Positions 1 through 11,928 are shown, counted from the first letter of the stretch. The stretch is DNA of 64,000 nucleotides from Anodontia alba (GCA_964016985.1 OZ024826.1:42849796-42913795); one strand, 5' to 3'. A program made the numbers and translations. The notes: generated by a model from the sequence alone, not told the origin.

Positions 1-231
1 GGGTTGAAAGGATTAACCATTATGACACTCTGGACTTATTCATCAGGCGACAAATTTAAATTTATATTAGTTTCTTTTAATTTTCCAAAACAAAAAGGAT
101 TTATCTTTCATGCAAATTGTCTATATTGGAGATAATTTTCATGAAAGGTCAAAACCTGTTTTCTGTTGAAAAATTAATATTTCAAAATGTCGTCTTCAAT
201 ATGAACTTTTTTCCAACATGGTAAGTGTTAA
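1..231. repeat. Palindromic MITE family with octamer-like motif (left-truncated copy)
   Basis: The same family occurs more completely at 20898-21112 and 39306-39514. Its ends resemble GTTAACACTTACCATGC and its inverse. The middle is an inverted repeat built on CATGCAAATTGTCTCC and its complement, so each good copy carries two facing ATGCAAAT octamers. Here the left end runs off or is degraded and the right end reads AACATGGTAAGTGTTAA. No coding potential is seen. Confidence 0.6.
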
Positions 232-760
232 AAGGCCCCTTCCAAATATGGGTCTACATTGCCAAACGTCCCCTTTATTGGACGTTAGGCCTAAATAGGT
301 ACAGGTTTCAAAAACCGTCAGATGCAATGTAAAAAGTAGTGTTACCGACGATGATCGATTGTGATTGCTCATCAGTCACTTTTGCCTCTTGCGACTGATG
401 ATCGAACAGAATTTTCACAGTCGACATTCAGAAAATTCTTTTTTTTTTTTTGGAAATATATATTTCTTCACTTTTTTATTTTAATATGCAAATTGTCACA
501 AAATGAAATACTTAATATCTGTTTCGGTCAGTTGAGATTTGTGTTCAATAAAAATGAAGATATTTGATAAAAAAAAAAAAAGCCTGTAATAAAACACATT
601 TTTTTTCTCAACCGAAATGTACTGATATTTTCCTCATTTTTCCATGAAAGCATATGTTGTGGGTACCCATCAGAATCGCATCGGCGAGACTTTTCTAATG
701 AGTACCATAACACATGTTTTCATTGAGAATAACAAAATGTATTATGTGGATACCAATCTT
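232..760. other. Non-coding stretch with a degenerate core-1 palindrome
   Basis: No gene is supported. At about 651-720 a decayed copy of the palindromic core found in the 280-base MITE is recognisable (TTGTGGGTACCCATCAGAAT followed by a diverged second arm). Short T and A homopolymers surround it. Confidence 0.5.
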
Positions 761-986
761 CCGGGCAGGCACATGACGTAAATATAACGTCGCCTCAACG
801 TCGATGTAACGTCATGACGTTGCATCGACGTTGAGGCGACGTTATATTTACGTCATGGTCGCCTCAACGTCGATGCAACGTCATGACGTTGCATCGACGT
901 TGAAGCGACGGCCTCAACGTCGATGCAACGTCATGACGTTGCATCGACGTTGAAGCGACGTTATATTTACGTCATGTGCCCGCTGG
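761..986. repeat. Nested CAACGTCGATG palindromic element
   Basis: The ends are inverted: CCGGGCAGGCACATGACG on the left and GTCATGTGCCCGCTGG on the right. The interior holds three successive inverted units made of CAACGTCGATGYAACGTCA and its complement, so almost the whole element can fold. Related shorter elements occur at 32364-32456 and 45942-46048, and a fragment at about 60741-60784. I interpret these as a non-autonomous DNA transposon family. Confidence 0.75.
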
Positions 987-1454
987 ATTGTCGATCTGGA
1001 GATATGAAGAAGTACCTGAAAGAGGGTTAAATTTCACAAAACCGAGGACCGACAATGAAATTCTGGCCGTTTCACAACAATACTAAAAATAGGCGTCTGT
1101 CTCCAGTCTACTCTTAAACGTTCGGATAAAAAAAAAAAACTTACAGCATTCAGCTGAGTCAGTTTAATACAATGGCCCCGAGGTTAAAAAACTTTTTTCA
1201 TGAGCATGAAATTTGTCCTGCTAATAAATCGCAAATCACTAATATCTCGTAATTGCAAATTCTTTCTTGCTAAATATAGCTGGGCATGAAATTTTCTGTG
1301 CTAACAAATATGAAAGTGCCAACTATTATTGGCCTTTTTAGCTCACCCGAGCAAAACGTTCTCGGTGTGAACTATTGTGATCACCCTGTGTCCTGCGTCC
1401 GGCGTCCATCGTCCATCGTGCGTCGTGCATCGTCTACTATTTGCTTCAAATGAC

Positions 1455-1456
1455 AT

Positions 1457-1510
<54 letters not shown>
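1455..1510. repeat. (TTTA)n microsatellite
   Basis: About 14 uninterrupted TTTA units. Short open frames across it are low complexity and not genes. Confidence 0.95.
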
Positions 1511-1511
<1 letters not shown>

Positions 1512-1869
1512 CACAATATTTATAAGAGGGTGACACATTTAGCTAAAAATAGCCATTCTACCAAGTGGCCCTCTACTAACATACTAAATTTTCGAAAACA
1601 CTTTACTTGAAAAGAGCAAAACTATAACATATACACATATATACACAAACATCACACATACATTCTAAAAAATGCAGTTTTATCTACAATTAAGAGATCA
1701 AATGGTATAACTGCATCAAGAATCGTAAGAATATTAGGACATTATTAAGAACATTTTGAAACTACTTTAAAAGCATATAAATACCATTTGCAGTGAAGAT
1801 TAAGATGTGCAATTACTGTCGCACTTGTTATCAAACATAATATTGCACTACAAGCATGTGCTTCAAGGG

Positions 1870-4310
1870 AGACATTTCCGCCGTAACTACTTCTCCTCTA
1901 CCAAAATTGTCCAAATAGTCCGCTCCGCTGCACAAAATGGCCGCCAGCGCTACATTTGTAAAAATAGAAGAATCATTTAAAGGACATCTCCTGCTTTGTC
2001 AGTGGCCCGATTTAAAAATAATTTTTACAGAAATGTTCCTTGGGTGACCCTATACCAAAATTGCTAAAATGGTTCCGCTCCGCTGAACAAAACGGCAGCC
2101 AAAGTTTAAAAAAGAAAGAAAAAAAAACACTTTAAACATCTCCTAGGCCAATGGCCCGATCTCAAAATAAGTTTACAGAAATGTTTCTTGGGTTACTCTC
2201 TGCCGAAACTGCTAATATAATTCCGCCAGAAATGACCGCAAGAACTGAAAATAGAAAAAAAAAATCCTTTAAACGACATCTCGGACTGGACCAATGGCCA
2301 CATTTCAAAACAATTTCACAGAAAAATTTCTTGAGTCAACCTCTGCCAAAATTGCTTAAATGGTCACGCTCCGCTGAACAAAATTGCCACCAGAGCTAAA
2401 AATACAAAAAGCCTTTAAACGACAACATCTCCTAGGCAAATGGCCCCATTTCAAAAATAATTTCACAGAAATGTTTCTTGGGTGACCTTCTACCAAAATT
2501 GCTAAAATGGTTCTGCTCCGATAAACAAAATGGCTGCCGAAGCTAAATTAGAAAAAAAATTTAAACGACATCTTCCCCTAGACCAATGGACCCATTTCAA
2601 AATAATTTCACAGAAATGTTTCTTGGGTGACCCTCTACGAAAATTGTTAAAATTGATCCGCTCTGCTGAACAAAATGGCCGTTAGAGCTAAACATAGAAA
2701 AACCTTTCAACGACATCTCCTCCCAGGCCAAAAGCCCATTTCAAAATAATTTCACAGAAATGTTCCTTGGGTGATCCTCTACCAAACTTTCTAAAATGGT
2801 ACAGATCCGCTGAAAAAATGGCCGCCAAAGCTAAAAATAGAAAATCCTTTAAACGTCATCTTATCCTAGGCCAATGGCCCCACTTCAAAATAATTTCACA
2901 GAAATGGGTGATCCTCTATCGAAATTGCTAAGATAATTCCGCTCTACTGAACAAAATGGCCGCCAGAGTTAAAAAATAGAGAAAAAAAATTAAACATCTC
3001 CTCCTAGGCCAGTGGCCTTATTTCATAATAATTTCACAGAAATGTTTCTTGGATGACCCTCTGCCGCTAATATAATTCCGCTCCACTGAACAAAATGGCC
3101 GCCAGAGCTAAAATAGAAAAAAAAAGCCTTTAAAAGAATCTCCTCCTGGGCCAGTGGACCCATTTCAAAATAATTTCACAGAATATTTTCTTGGGTCACC
3201 ATCTCCTAGGCAAATGGCCCCATTTCAAAACTAATTTCACAGAAATGTTCCTTGGGTGACCTTCTACCAAAATTGCTAAAATGGTTTTGCTCCGCTGAAC
3301 AAAGCGGCCGCCAAAGCTTAAATTAGAAAAATCTTTAAACGTCATCTCCTCCTAGGCCAATGGCCTCATTTCAAAATAATTTCACAGAAATGTTTCTTGG
3401 GTGATCCCCTACCAAAATTACCAAAATGTTTACGCTCCGCTGAACAAAATTGCCGATAAAGCTGAAAAAAGAAAACCGTTTAAACGTAACCTCATCCTAG
3501 ACCAATAACCCAACTTCAAAATAATGTCACAGAAATGTATCTTTGGTGATCCACTACCGAAATTGCTAAAATGGATCCGCTCTAATGAACAAAATAAAAA
3601 AAACATTCCTCCTAGACATCTCCTCCTAGGCCAATGGCCAGATTTCAAAATAATTTCATAGAAATGTTCTTCGGGTGACCCTCTAACAAAATAGTAAAAT
3701 GGTTCCGCTCTGCTGAACAAAATGGCCGCCAGAGCTAAAAATAGAAAACCTTTATAATGACTTCTCCTCCTGGGCCAATAGTCCCATTTCAAAATAATTT
3801 CACATAAAAGTTGCTTGGGTGACCCTCTACCGAAATTGCTAAAATTGTTCCGCTCCGCAGAACAAAATGGCCACCAAAGCTAAAAAAAATAGAAAAAAAA
3901 AAAAACATTTAAACGACATCTCCGCCCAGGCCAATGGCCTGATTTCAAAATAATTTCACAGAAATGTTCCTAGTGTGACCCTCTATCAAAATTGCTAAAA
4001 TGGCTGTCAAAGCTAAAATATAGAAAAACATTTAAACGACATCTCCTCCTAGGCTAATTGCCCGATTTCAAAATAATTTCACAGCAATGTTTCTTGGGGG
4101 ACCCTATACCAAAATTGCTACAATGGTTCCGCCACACTGAATAAAATGACTGCCAAAGCAAAAATTGAAATACCTTTAAACGACATCTCTGCCTAGGTCA
4201 ATGGCCTGATTTCAAAATAATTTCATAGAAATGTTTCTTAGGTGACCCTTTACCAAAATTGCTTAAATTGTTCCACTCCGCTGAACATACTGGCCGCCAA
4301 TGCTAATGTT
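1870..4310. repeat. Tandem array of a ~145-base unit (satellite/minisatellite)
   Basis: Roughly 16-17 diverged direct repeats. Each holds an ACAGAAATGTTTCTTGGGTGA block, then CTACCAAAATTGCTAAAATG, then CGCTCCGCTGAACAAAATGG, then a GCCGCCAAAGCTAAAAATAG block, an A-rich tract, and TCTCCTCCTAGGCCAATGGC. Marker blocks recur at about 2030, 2178, 2318, 2470, 2612, 2758, 2900, 3040, 3180, 3241, 3388, 3534, 3661, 3805, 3961, 4084 and 4229, giving a usual spacing of 140-150 bases with one short unit near 3180-3241. No coding function is supported, although the repeat makes spurious open frames. Confidence 0.9.
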
Positions 4311-5180
4311 AATTCTTAAAACTGGCCTGAGAATCTAACAATTATTTTTTTTTTTTTTAATTTGCCTTAAATATGAATACCACGTTCTAATCTGATCATA
4401 ATCGGACAAAACATAAGGCAGTTAATAAAGTTTAAAGAATTTGAAACGTCTGTCAAGGGCGTCGCTATTTTGTATATCTAATGAGGTTCTAACCACTTCA
4501 AAATATCCGATGAAGTCTTCTTATTGGTTATTTACGTTGCCATTTTTAAGCAGAAGTAATATTGATGTGTTGACACTTAGCCAGAGATAAACTATTATCG
4601 CAGATATCATTTATTTAGGTTTTGCATACTTAAATAAGGTTTTATGACGTCACGAATTCTCATTTAATATTCGGAATGGCGAGGTCCATAAAAACAATCT
4701 TGAAATACTCAGATTTCAATAATTTCCCTAATTTCCATCTAATTTTGATCAAACTTGCATTAAAATGCATAGTTTGTCAAGCTCTGTCATTTCAAGTTAT
4801 TGTTTGCCAAACTTGTTTTTCTCTTTAAATCAACACGCCTATGCGAATGTATACATCTTAGCAATGGCTCGAGAAAATCTTTTTTAAACAAAAGTAATTA
4901 TATTTTCTCATGTCTCTGCAAAAACATGTGGGTACTCTTTAGAAGGGCCTCGCCGAGTGCGCTTGTTCGTTTATCGGATTTTAGACATTTACGAGAAATG
5001 ATTCCTGTATCTCAAAGTACTTTAACCTCAATTTCTGTTTGAATTTATTTTGAGACTCGAGATGTCGGCGTTAGCCTATACGGCCGTTAAAAAAAAGAAA
5101 AGAAAAGCTTGCTATGACATCACCAAAGGTACATTTGCATACCTAACTATAAAAACAGAAGACAAAATGATCAGGACCTT
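4311..5180. other. Non-coding, no gene seen
   Basis: A T-rich spacer. Around 4925-4985 a diverged single copy of the core-1 palindrome is present (GTGGGTACTCTTTAGAAG, then GCCTCGCCGAG). No splice-bounded open frame is recognised. Confidence 0.4.
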
Positions 5181-5214
5181 TGTTGCCCAAATTATATAGG
5201 CATGTTTTCGTGGT
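5181..5214 (-). mobile_element. Hairpin MITE P1, terminal fragment
   Basis: Only the ATATAGGCATGTTTTCGTGG end of the P1 family remains, 50 bases upstream of a complete copy. Confidence 0.7.
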
Positions 5215-5265
5215 GGCTAGTCGGGGCTTTACACCAAACTTAAGACACCCAAGAATACATCTCTT

Positions 5266-5543
5266 TATCACGAAAACATGCCTATATAATTTTGACCCCC
5301 TTAAACCCCAATTTTATATAGTAAGACTGGAGTTTACAGGGGTATACATTATTTTTCTTATTCCTGCTCAAAAACATAGATTGTGGGTACTCGTTAGAAG
5401 CGCCTCGCCAAGGCGGTTCTAACGAGTACCCACAATCTATGTTTTTAGCAGAAATATGAAAACTATCCGATTTTTTATTTGAAAATTTTCATTTTTTGGT
5501 GGCAAAATTTTCAGTAGATTTGAATAGGCATGTTTTCGTAATG
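5266..5543 (+). mobile_element. Hairpin MITE P1 (full length)
   Basis: This is the reference description of the family. The left end reads ATCACGAAAACATGCCTAT, then ATAATTTTGACCCCCTTAAA and an internal inverted pair (AAACCCC, TATATAGTAA, GGGTTTA). A central palindrome of about 2 x 40 bases follows (arm GTGGGTACTCGTTAGAA), flanked by TGCTCAAAACATAG and its inverse. Then come TTTCAGTTTTTGGTGG-like sequence and the right end AATAGGCGTGTTTTCGTAATG. The two termini are inverted repeats of about 20 bases. Length is about 278 bases, with no open frame. Plus orientation means the ATAATTTTGACC end is on the left. Confidence 0.93.
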
Positions 5544-6220
5544 TAATGCACCAAGAGCCTAATTACTATTCTATGGGTTCATTTATAGCATTTGGCTAGT
5601 CTGACCCTCACACTATTCCTTGATTTTTGTTTTACAATTTTGTCCCAAATCAAAGGTTACACTTCGACTGACGAAATACTTCATTAGAAAGAAGGAAACT
5701 TTCATATGTTTTGTCACTTTTCTGTCCTTGATCACATGTACCCTCATTTAGGTGGAAAATAAGCAAAAGAAAAAAAATTAATAAGTCCAATTTTCAACCA
5801 AAGCACACTTAAAATATCATTGACACATTTTTAAATTAGGCCTGCTTTTCAAATAAAATATGATTGTGAGTAAAAACTGACATAAATTTAAATAGTATCG
5901 TCTATTATCGTCCAGTCAAAGTCAAGTGTTTTAAGAATAATTGGCTCCTGAATACGTTAGCTGGTTCCAGTCCTCACCACTGCTCCCTAAAATAGACAAT
6001 CAAAATCAATTCTGCATATGTTGTAAACTTACACTTGCTAATTAATCAAATAGTTTTCCCAATAGGATGTTAAAGTAACACATTACACTCTTAGTCTAGT
6101 AAATTACATAAACTGTCGGTATTATTTATCACAGAGACCTTATCCAGGACCAGTATCTTTTGTGTCAAAGAATTGACCCGTGCCGTGCGAAAAGGTGTCT
6201 TCGGGATCTCTGAGAATCGT
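5544..6220. other. Non-coding spacer between two P1 copies
   Basis: No gene, splice-bounded frame or strong repeat is recognised here. Confidence 0.4.
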
Positions 6221-6499
6221 CATCACGAAAACATACCTATATAATTTTGATCCACTTAAACCCAACATTTATATAGTAAAATTGGGTTTACAGGGGTATA
6301 CATTATTTTTCTTATTTCTACTTAAAAACATAGTTTGTGGGTACTCGTTAGAACCGCCTTGGCAAGGCGGTTCTAACGAGTACCCACAATCTATGTTTTT
6401 AGCAGAAATATGAAAAAAATATTAGAATTTTTATCTGAAAACTTTCAGTTTTTGGTGTTGAAATTTACGATATATTTAAATAGGCGTGTTTTCATAATG
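6221..6499 (+). mobile_element. Hairpin MITE P1 (full length)
   Basis: Starts CATCACGAAAACATACC and ends GGCGTGTTTTCATAATG. The core apex is GCCTTGGCAAGGC, a different apex pair from the more common GCCTCGGCGAGGC. Confidence 0.93.
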
Positions 6500-6794
6500 T
6501 AAAGCTCCAGATTAGCCAGCGAAACGACAGCCGCGATAATAGTCTTTTGTTAAACATAGATATAGTCTTTAATAGCCGATGCTTCTGTAAGCGGACTGCA
6601 AAGTATCAGATCAGACTGCGCGAATGAGTAGTCTGGTCCTTGGCTCTCCGCATTTTACCAGAACGGACATTTTAACATAATGCGGTTCAAATTTAAAGTT
6701 CACATTCCCTAATACCATTATATCCAATACAGACAATTAAAATACCGCCTCTTCAACTTCAATATTTATAAAATAATTAGTCTCTATTCTCAGG

Positions 6795-7215
6795 GAACGA
6801 AATTACCCATACCTATTACCAGTATAGGTGCTTTAGTTTTTTTTGTTTTTTTTTGTTTTTGTTTTTTTTTTTTTTTTTTTTTTTGTTTTTTTGTTTTGAC
6901 GTTTTTGTCTCAAACATACTGAATGAAATAGATATCATTATTACACGTGCTGTCTTGGTAACTAGAGCTACCCATGATTGTTTTCGTATTTTCTATATTT
7001 GGGTTATTATAACATTTTCAATCATGTACCACTGTCTGGGCTAATTCAGCAGAAGACAGAAATTGACAATATTCCCAGGAAACGAAATTATCCCAACTAT
7101 AACTAGCATGGGCGCTTTTATTTTCTATATCGATGCATTTGTTTCAAACGTAATTAAGGTAATCGATATAATTATCGCACATGCTGTCTTGGTCGTTTGT
7201 CATAACTGACGATGA
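6795..7215. repeat. Diverged direct duplication split by a poly(T) tract
   Basis: Blocks at about 6795-6970 and 7075-7205 share, in order, GGAACGAAATTA, a GGTGCTTT/GGCGCTTT block, CGTTTTTGTCTCAAAC or TTTGTTTCAAAC, a GATAT-ATTAT block and CATGCTGTCTTGGT. The first is interrupted by a T/G tract at 6833-6897. No coding function is seen. Confidence 0.6.
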
Positions 7216-7898
7216 CCAATCTTACTCAAATGCGTGAAGTGCTACTTTCTGTGTGTTCTGAGATGGCTGATGAGACCAATTTTAGCTTTAAACTGCTGTT
7301 TCAGATAGAACAAGAGAGGTCTGAGGAAGAAAGCTGTTTTTGTGATGCCTTAGCTCTGGCTTTCCGCTGAGCACGTTTCTGCTAAGCTTCGCTGATTCTT
7401 TTTGCGTCGTATTAATCTGCACTCCTGTTATGAGTCCTGGCCACTTTACTCGATCCTGTGCAATCTGTTCCCACGACTCATTTGGTATGTTGAAGTCCTT
7501 ACTTTGAGGGTTTCCTTGTATCGCTTCTTCTGACCACCATAGGAGCGTTTTCCCTTTTGTATTTCTCCAAAGAGAATTTTCTTTGGCAAACGGTCATCAG
7601 GCATTCTGGTAACATAGCCTGTCCATCTATGCCAAATGCTGCACTAGCTTTGGCAATTCTGGCACTGACTTCATCACCAGTGTGCACAACTCTTGACAAT
7701 GTGCTCCAAGGTAGGTGAATTTGTCTACCGCATGCATTCGTCGACTTTTTACTGTTGCGATAGGCTCCTTGGACTGATTTCTAGGTGCTGGCTGATATAC
7801 CACCTCAGTCCTTTTATACTGATTGGGAGATCATAGCTGTCACATATTTGATCTACACTTTTTTGTACTTTCTTTTCTATTGGAGCACCCTTTGCCAT

Positions 7899-7913
7899 GT
7901 CATTAACAAAGAA
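7899..7913 (-). other. Mutated RT catalytic motif (FFVND in place of F-A-D-D type)
   Basis: In the frame giving VAREFFFVNDMAKGA the position of the paired catalytic aspartates of the LINE polymerase reads V-N-D. The first catalytic Asp is therefore lost, so this copy cannot be an active polymerase even without its frameshifts. The family motif is known; the reading here is seen directly. Confidence 0.65.
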
Positions 7914-8138
7914 AAACTCTCTAGCAACTCTGTCTGCACCTTAGATTTAGCTTGTAACCTTTTAAGGTTGAAAAGCTTCCAATGAAAGCGATAGCTAAAA
8001 GGTATACACTTGTCACCATCCTGCATTCTGGGAAACGTCTGTGAGCATGGCAGAAACCATCATGCTGAACAGCGTTGAAGCTAACACACAGCCTTGCTTA
8101 GTTCGATTGTCACAGGGAATGGATCAGAAAACTCGCCA

Positions 8139-8384
8139 TCATTTATAATTCGTGCAAGCATACCACCATGGAACTGCCGCACGAGCCGGAAAGCCAAACT
8201 TTGTCATAATTTGCCAAAGCCCTTCGCGACTGACTGTGTCAATTGCTTTGGTAAGGTCTACAACGGTCATGTAGAGGTCCATATTCTGTTCCTGGCATTT
8301 CTCTTGAAGCTGTCTTGTTATGAGAATCATGTCAGTTGTTCCTCTGCCCTTCCTGAATCGACATTGGCTTTCTGGTAGAACCAC
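8139..8384 (-). CDS. LINE reverse transcriptase palm fragment (part of pseudogene)
   Basis: This is the longest clean frame of the LINE at 7240-10140. It covers the segment SQCRFRKGRGTTDMI through VVDLTKAIDTVSREGLWQIM, which is the RT region containing the first catalytic aspartate (VVDLTKA). It ends in CTNYK after an apparent frameshift. It is a fragment and not an independent gene. Confidence 0.8.
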   Translation of the reverse strand: MVLPESQCRFRKGRGTTDMILITRQLQEKCQEQNMDLYMTVVDLTKAIDTVSREGLWQIMTKFGFPARAAVPWWYACTNYK

Positions 8385-9402
8385 TGACTGTTCGAAGTGT
8401 TAATTCAATCGGTTCATTAGGACTCTTGCAAGGATCTTCCGAGTAATTGACAATAAAGATGATTGTCCCGATGATTGTCACAGACAAAGGTTCCGTTCCC
8501 GTTTGAATAGGTGGATAATTGGTGCATCCTTGAATTCTTGAGGGATTGCTTCTTTTCTCCATATAACGTGAAATAATTCTGCCAGTTTCTCTGCAAGTAT
8601 TGCATCTAATCCTGGCCGGAGCATTCCAAGATGACAGAAGTTTTATTGCTTTCATTGTTTCAGAGACGGTTGGGAACTCAACAAGCAGTGAATTACATTC
8701 AGTCTACGGTAGTCTGTTGCTAGCTTTATCATTGATAGATGATAGCCGATTAAGAACACGAATCAAAGTGTTCAGCCCATCCTTTCAAGGTAGCTTCTTT
8801 GTCAGTCAGAAAACTAGTTCCATCTGCATTAAGGAGTGTGGTGGTTCCTGAGCTCTGAGGACCATATACTGTGCATCAAAGAACTTCTTCATAACCTTTC
8901 TGTTTGCAAATGACTGGATTCCATCAGTCTTTTTGCTTAGCTAGGAGTCTTGCATGCCTCTGAGCCTAGTCTGGACTGTCTTACATATGTTTGAATAGGC
9001 AGTCTTACTTTCCATTTGGTGTTGGGGGCTCGATGTGGATCTAATTGTATCACTTCATGAGTTTCATTATTCACTGAGGTGTGCCTTGTGTTTTTGGTGT
9101 TTCTCTTCAAGGAGTCCCTGGATCTCTCCGTCATTGTCATCAAACCAGTCTTGGTGTTTGCGAGATACTGGTCCTAGAGAATCCATTGCTGAAGAGTGAA
9201 CGGTGTCTCTGAACGGTGTTGCTCATCTTGATCCTCTGAATTGTGTTCCAATGCATCTAAATGGCTGCATATATCATTGATAAAAGTTTGCATCTTCCTC
9301 TTCTTGTTTCAGTTTTGAGACATCCAGTTTCTTTGCAGTTTCTTGCCTTGTGTTCGCCGTTTAGGCTGAATGCGCAGGTTGAGTTTGCTGACAACAAATA
9401 AA

Positions 9403-9560
9403 CGTCGAAAGTATTGTCTTTGGAAACAAAGAACAGACTACAGATTAGAAACTTGGAGTCTCAGTTTTATTGGGACTCTTTATAAACAGTAATGAAGTTT
9501 GCAACTCTGCTTCTGCACTCTAGCCTGTGATCTGTCCAATAAGGCTGTGATCTGTCCAAC
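9403..9560. repeat. Short insertion in the LINE endonuclease region with a duplicated flank
   Basis: About 130 bases with no LINE similarity separate the DCWTDHSLI-like and SKLNLRIQ-like segments. The phrase CTGTGATCTGTCCAAT at about 9527 is repeated as CTGTGATCTGTCCAAC at about 9544, as a target duplication or a small tandem slip would give. The nature of the insert is not known. Confidence 0.4.
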
Positions 9561-10140
9561 AGTCTGAACCACACATAGTCTTTGTCATTCTGACATCCTG
9601 TCTTTCCTTTCTTCGCACTATGACATAGTCAATGAAATGTCAGTGTTTGGAGCTGCCTTGTTGCGAGTTTGTAGACGGAAGACTGTGTTGGTGATCAGTA
9701 GTTCACGCTCTGCACACTTCCTTAAAAGTAGGATGCCATTGCTTTCCTATGCCTTCAGTTCAATCACTTCTTCACAGGTTTGATGGTCTTTGTCCGCTCT
9801 GGCATTGAAGTCCCCAAGCAGGATGGAATTGTCTGTCTGGGATGTTGCAGATATCACAGAATCAGGATCATCATATAACTTGTTTTAAACATCATGGGTA
9901 GGTCATTGTAAATGCATAGGCGCTTACAACTGTTGCATGCCTCTTACCAGATAAGGGACGTCTCAGTGTCATCAGGCGGTCATTAATGCCTTTTGGAAGT
10001 CCTGAGAGCTTGCTGACAAGGTGTGACTTGATAGTGAATCCTACTCCTGTTTTTACGCCGCCCTTCTTCTTTGCATTGTAGGGATCAACAAACCGCGATG
10101 TCTCCTCTATATTTTGATGTCTCCCTAGATTCGTTTTCTT

Positions 10141-10866
10141 CCCTGTGATCTGCGCGAGATATCGGCGAGGATTCGTGACATAATATGATTTTAGAGATAT
10201 TTCTTCAATTAATAATACATTATATTATAAAGCAATATTTAAATGAGTAATATTCGGCGTTTCAGATTGGTAGGTTCGAATCCAATGCACAACTACGTTA
10301 GAATACCTTTTACCCGTTTCACACATTTTGGTGTTCGACAAACAACCAGCTTAAAGTCTCCCATTTTCGTAATCGAGTTCCATGGCTTACATGAGTACGA
10401 ATGATTTATAGAAGTACGTAGAACGTCTGGACGCATAGTCTCTTCACAGATATCAAAAACTTATATATTAGATATATATTAACTGTTAAACGTAAACACC
10501 GTATGCTGGCGCAGAAGAATATTGCTGTTCGGAAAAGAAAAATTAACTATGAGAAAACTGAAAATATTCCGTTTGTCGTAAAACCTAGTTACGAGCTTCC
10601 CGTTGTCCAAACTACGTAAATCAGTTTTTAAGTTTTATCGCCGTTATTCTAAATAATATCCAAATACAACATTGGTTTAAAACACTTCTGCAAAAAGGCT
10701 TGTCAGAACTTGAATTTTACTGAGACCTAGTCTGTAAATTCAAAGAGGCTGTTGGCAAAACTGATGTTTTGAAATAATTACTCGCATAAAATATGGATAT
10801 TCTGCGACAAACTGCATGCATGGTTCTTCACCCAGTTATGGTTGACAGCTTTTCTTCCGTCTTTAA
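10141..10866. other. Non-coding with degenerate RT-associated fragment (minus, ~10420-10640)
   Basis: No intact gene. On the minus strand about 10480-10640 reads, over several frames, a degraded version of the segment seen better at 11929-12240 (FYDKR, then SFLIVNFSF-like, then SNI, then VFT). The rest shows nothing recognisable. Confidence 0.4.
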
Positions 10867-11290
10867 TTGCACGATGTTGAGTCGGGCCTCAGATTAAATG
10901 ACGACTCCCTCTTCTATCTGTTTCAGATGGTCCATGAGTGTCTGATTTCGGACCCGCCGTGGTCATGTTTGTGGTTTATTTGTCTTTTGGCTTCAGATAC
11001 CATTGAGCCCTTTGCTGTGTTTTATCACAGTGTTGTTACTACATGTGTGTCGCTGTATAGGCTCATATATGAGGCAGATAACCCCTACGCGGAAATACAT
11101 ATGTTTTTATCACTTGGAGCGGCATTAGAATTAAGGGTGAAGCTTCGCGCGAACAAAGCTGTTTTAAACTCTCCCAGTCCAATACAAACCTGTATTTTCC
11201 CTTCTGACCGTTCCAAGACAGTTCCTCTGTTTCTGTTCTTCTTTGTTTGCCTGTCGGTGGTTTCATATGTGGCATTTGTATTGTCATTAT
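10867..11290. repeat. Interspersed non-coding repeat (R12)
   Basis: The block with GACCGTTCCAAGACAGTTCCTCTG, the GTCGGTGGTTTCATATGTGGC segment and TTTGGTGCCTCG recurs, diverged, at about 40900-41160, 53440-53620, 53990-54210 and 57690-57870. A 159-codon open frame covers it and runs into a MITE. Since the frame is not kept in other copies, I treat the block as non-coding. Confidence 0.55.
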
Positions 11291-11291
11291 T

Positions 11292-11566
11292 CATTACGGA
11301 AACACGCCTATTCAAATATATTGAAAATTTCACCACCAAAGACTGAAAGTTTTCAGATACAAATTCTGATATTTTTCAAACTTCTGCTCAAAACATAGAT
11401 TTGGGTACTCGTTAGAACCGCCTCACCGAGGCGGTTCTAACGGGTATTCACATCTATGGTTTTGAGCAGAAATAAGAAAAATAATGTATACCCTGTAAAC
11501 CCCAGTTTTACTATATAAAAGTGGAGTTTAAGGGGGTCAACAATATATAGGCCTGTTTTCGTGTTG
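11292..11566 (-). mobile_element. Hairpin MITE P1 (full length)
   Basis: Starts CATTACGGAAACACGCC and ends TAGGCCTGTTTTCGTGTTG. The core apex is CCTCACCGAGG. It interrupts the R12 repeat, whose TTTGGTGCCTCG continuation follows it. Confidence 0.92.
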
Positions 11567-11928
11567 TCATTTTTCCTTCTTTTGGTGCCTCGTAAAATCT
11601 GTGCTTCCTGAAAGAGGAAGCTCCTAGATATATTCACTTGTATTTCTTGAAGTATAACTATTGCTATACGCTTAGTATTAAAATATGTTTTTTGTATGTG
11701 TCTAAGGTCAAAATGCCAATATCTTATTTCGGAAAATCATACAATCGATATACACAAAAACAAAATTAGGAATGTCATAACAGACAGACAGACATGGATC
11801 AAAAACAATGCTTCGCCCATCAGCCTGAACAAAGATTTAGGAAAGAACGGAAATAATAATGTTCGGGGCTTAGAAAGTCTGTTCGTGGCTTGACTGTGAC
11901 AAAACCACAAACATACGTCCGGATGCAG

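Larger units (their letters stand above)
7240..10140 (-). pseudogene. Decayed non-LTR retrotransposon ORF2 (endonuclease + reverse transcriptase)
   Basis: Read on the minus strand the fragments fall in the usual order: endonuclease, linker, reverse transcriptase, C-terminal tail. The endonuclease side has GVGFTIKSHLVSKLSGLPKG near 9993-10045, HFIDYVIVRR near 9617-9650, and SKLNLRIQPKRR near 9330-9395. The RT side has FRKGRGTTDMILITRQLQEK, then LYMTVVDLTKAIDTVSREGL (8160-8384). The tail contains PKKILFGEIQKGKRSYGGQK and WEQIAQDRVKWPGL in shifted frames. Many stops and frameshifts are present, and the catalytic motif is altered (see 7899-7913). Such proteins are often labelled craniofacial development protein 2-like, whose endonuclease is of RTE (BovB) origin, so an RTE-type LINE is my tentative class. 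The 5' end of the endonuclease is missing. Confidence 0.85.

Noticed and set aside
761..986. CRISPR-like array of regularly spaced palindromes
   Set aside because: The repeats are contiguous inverted units without spacers, inside a TIR-bounded element in a eukaryotic context.
3430..3792. 120-codon minus-strand frame
   Set aside because: It is generated by the ~145-base tandem repeat, whose units recur in the translated pattern.
10867..11346. 159-codon plus-strand open frame, the longest in the first half of the window outside retroelements
   Set aside because: It lies in a dispersed R12 repeat whose other copies do not keep the frame, and it ends inside a P1 MITE. No domain or splice context.
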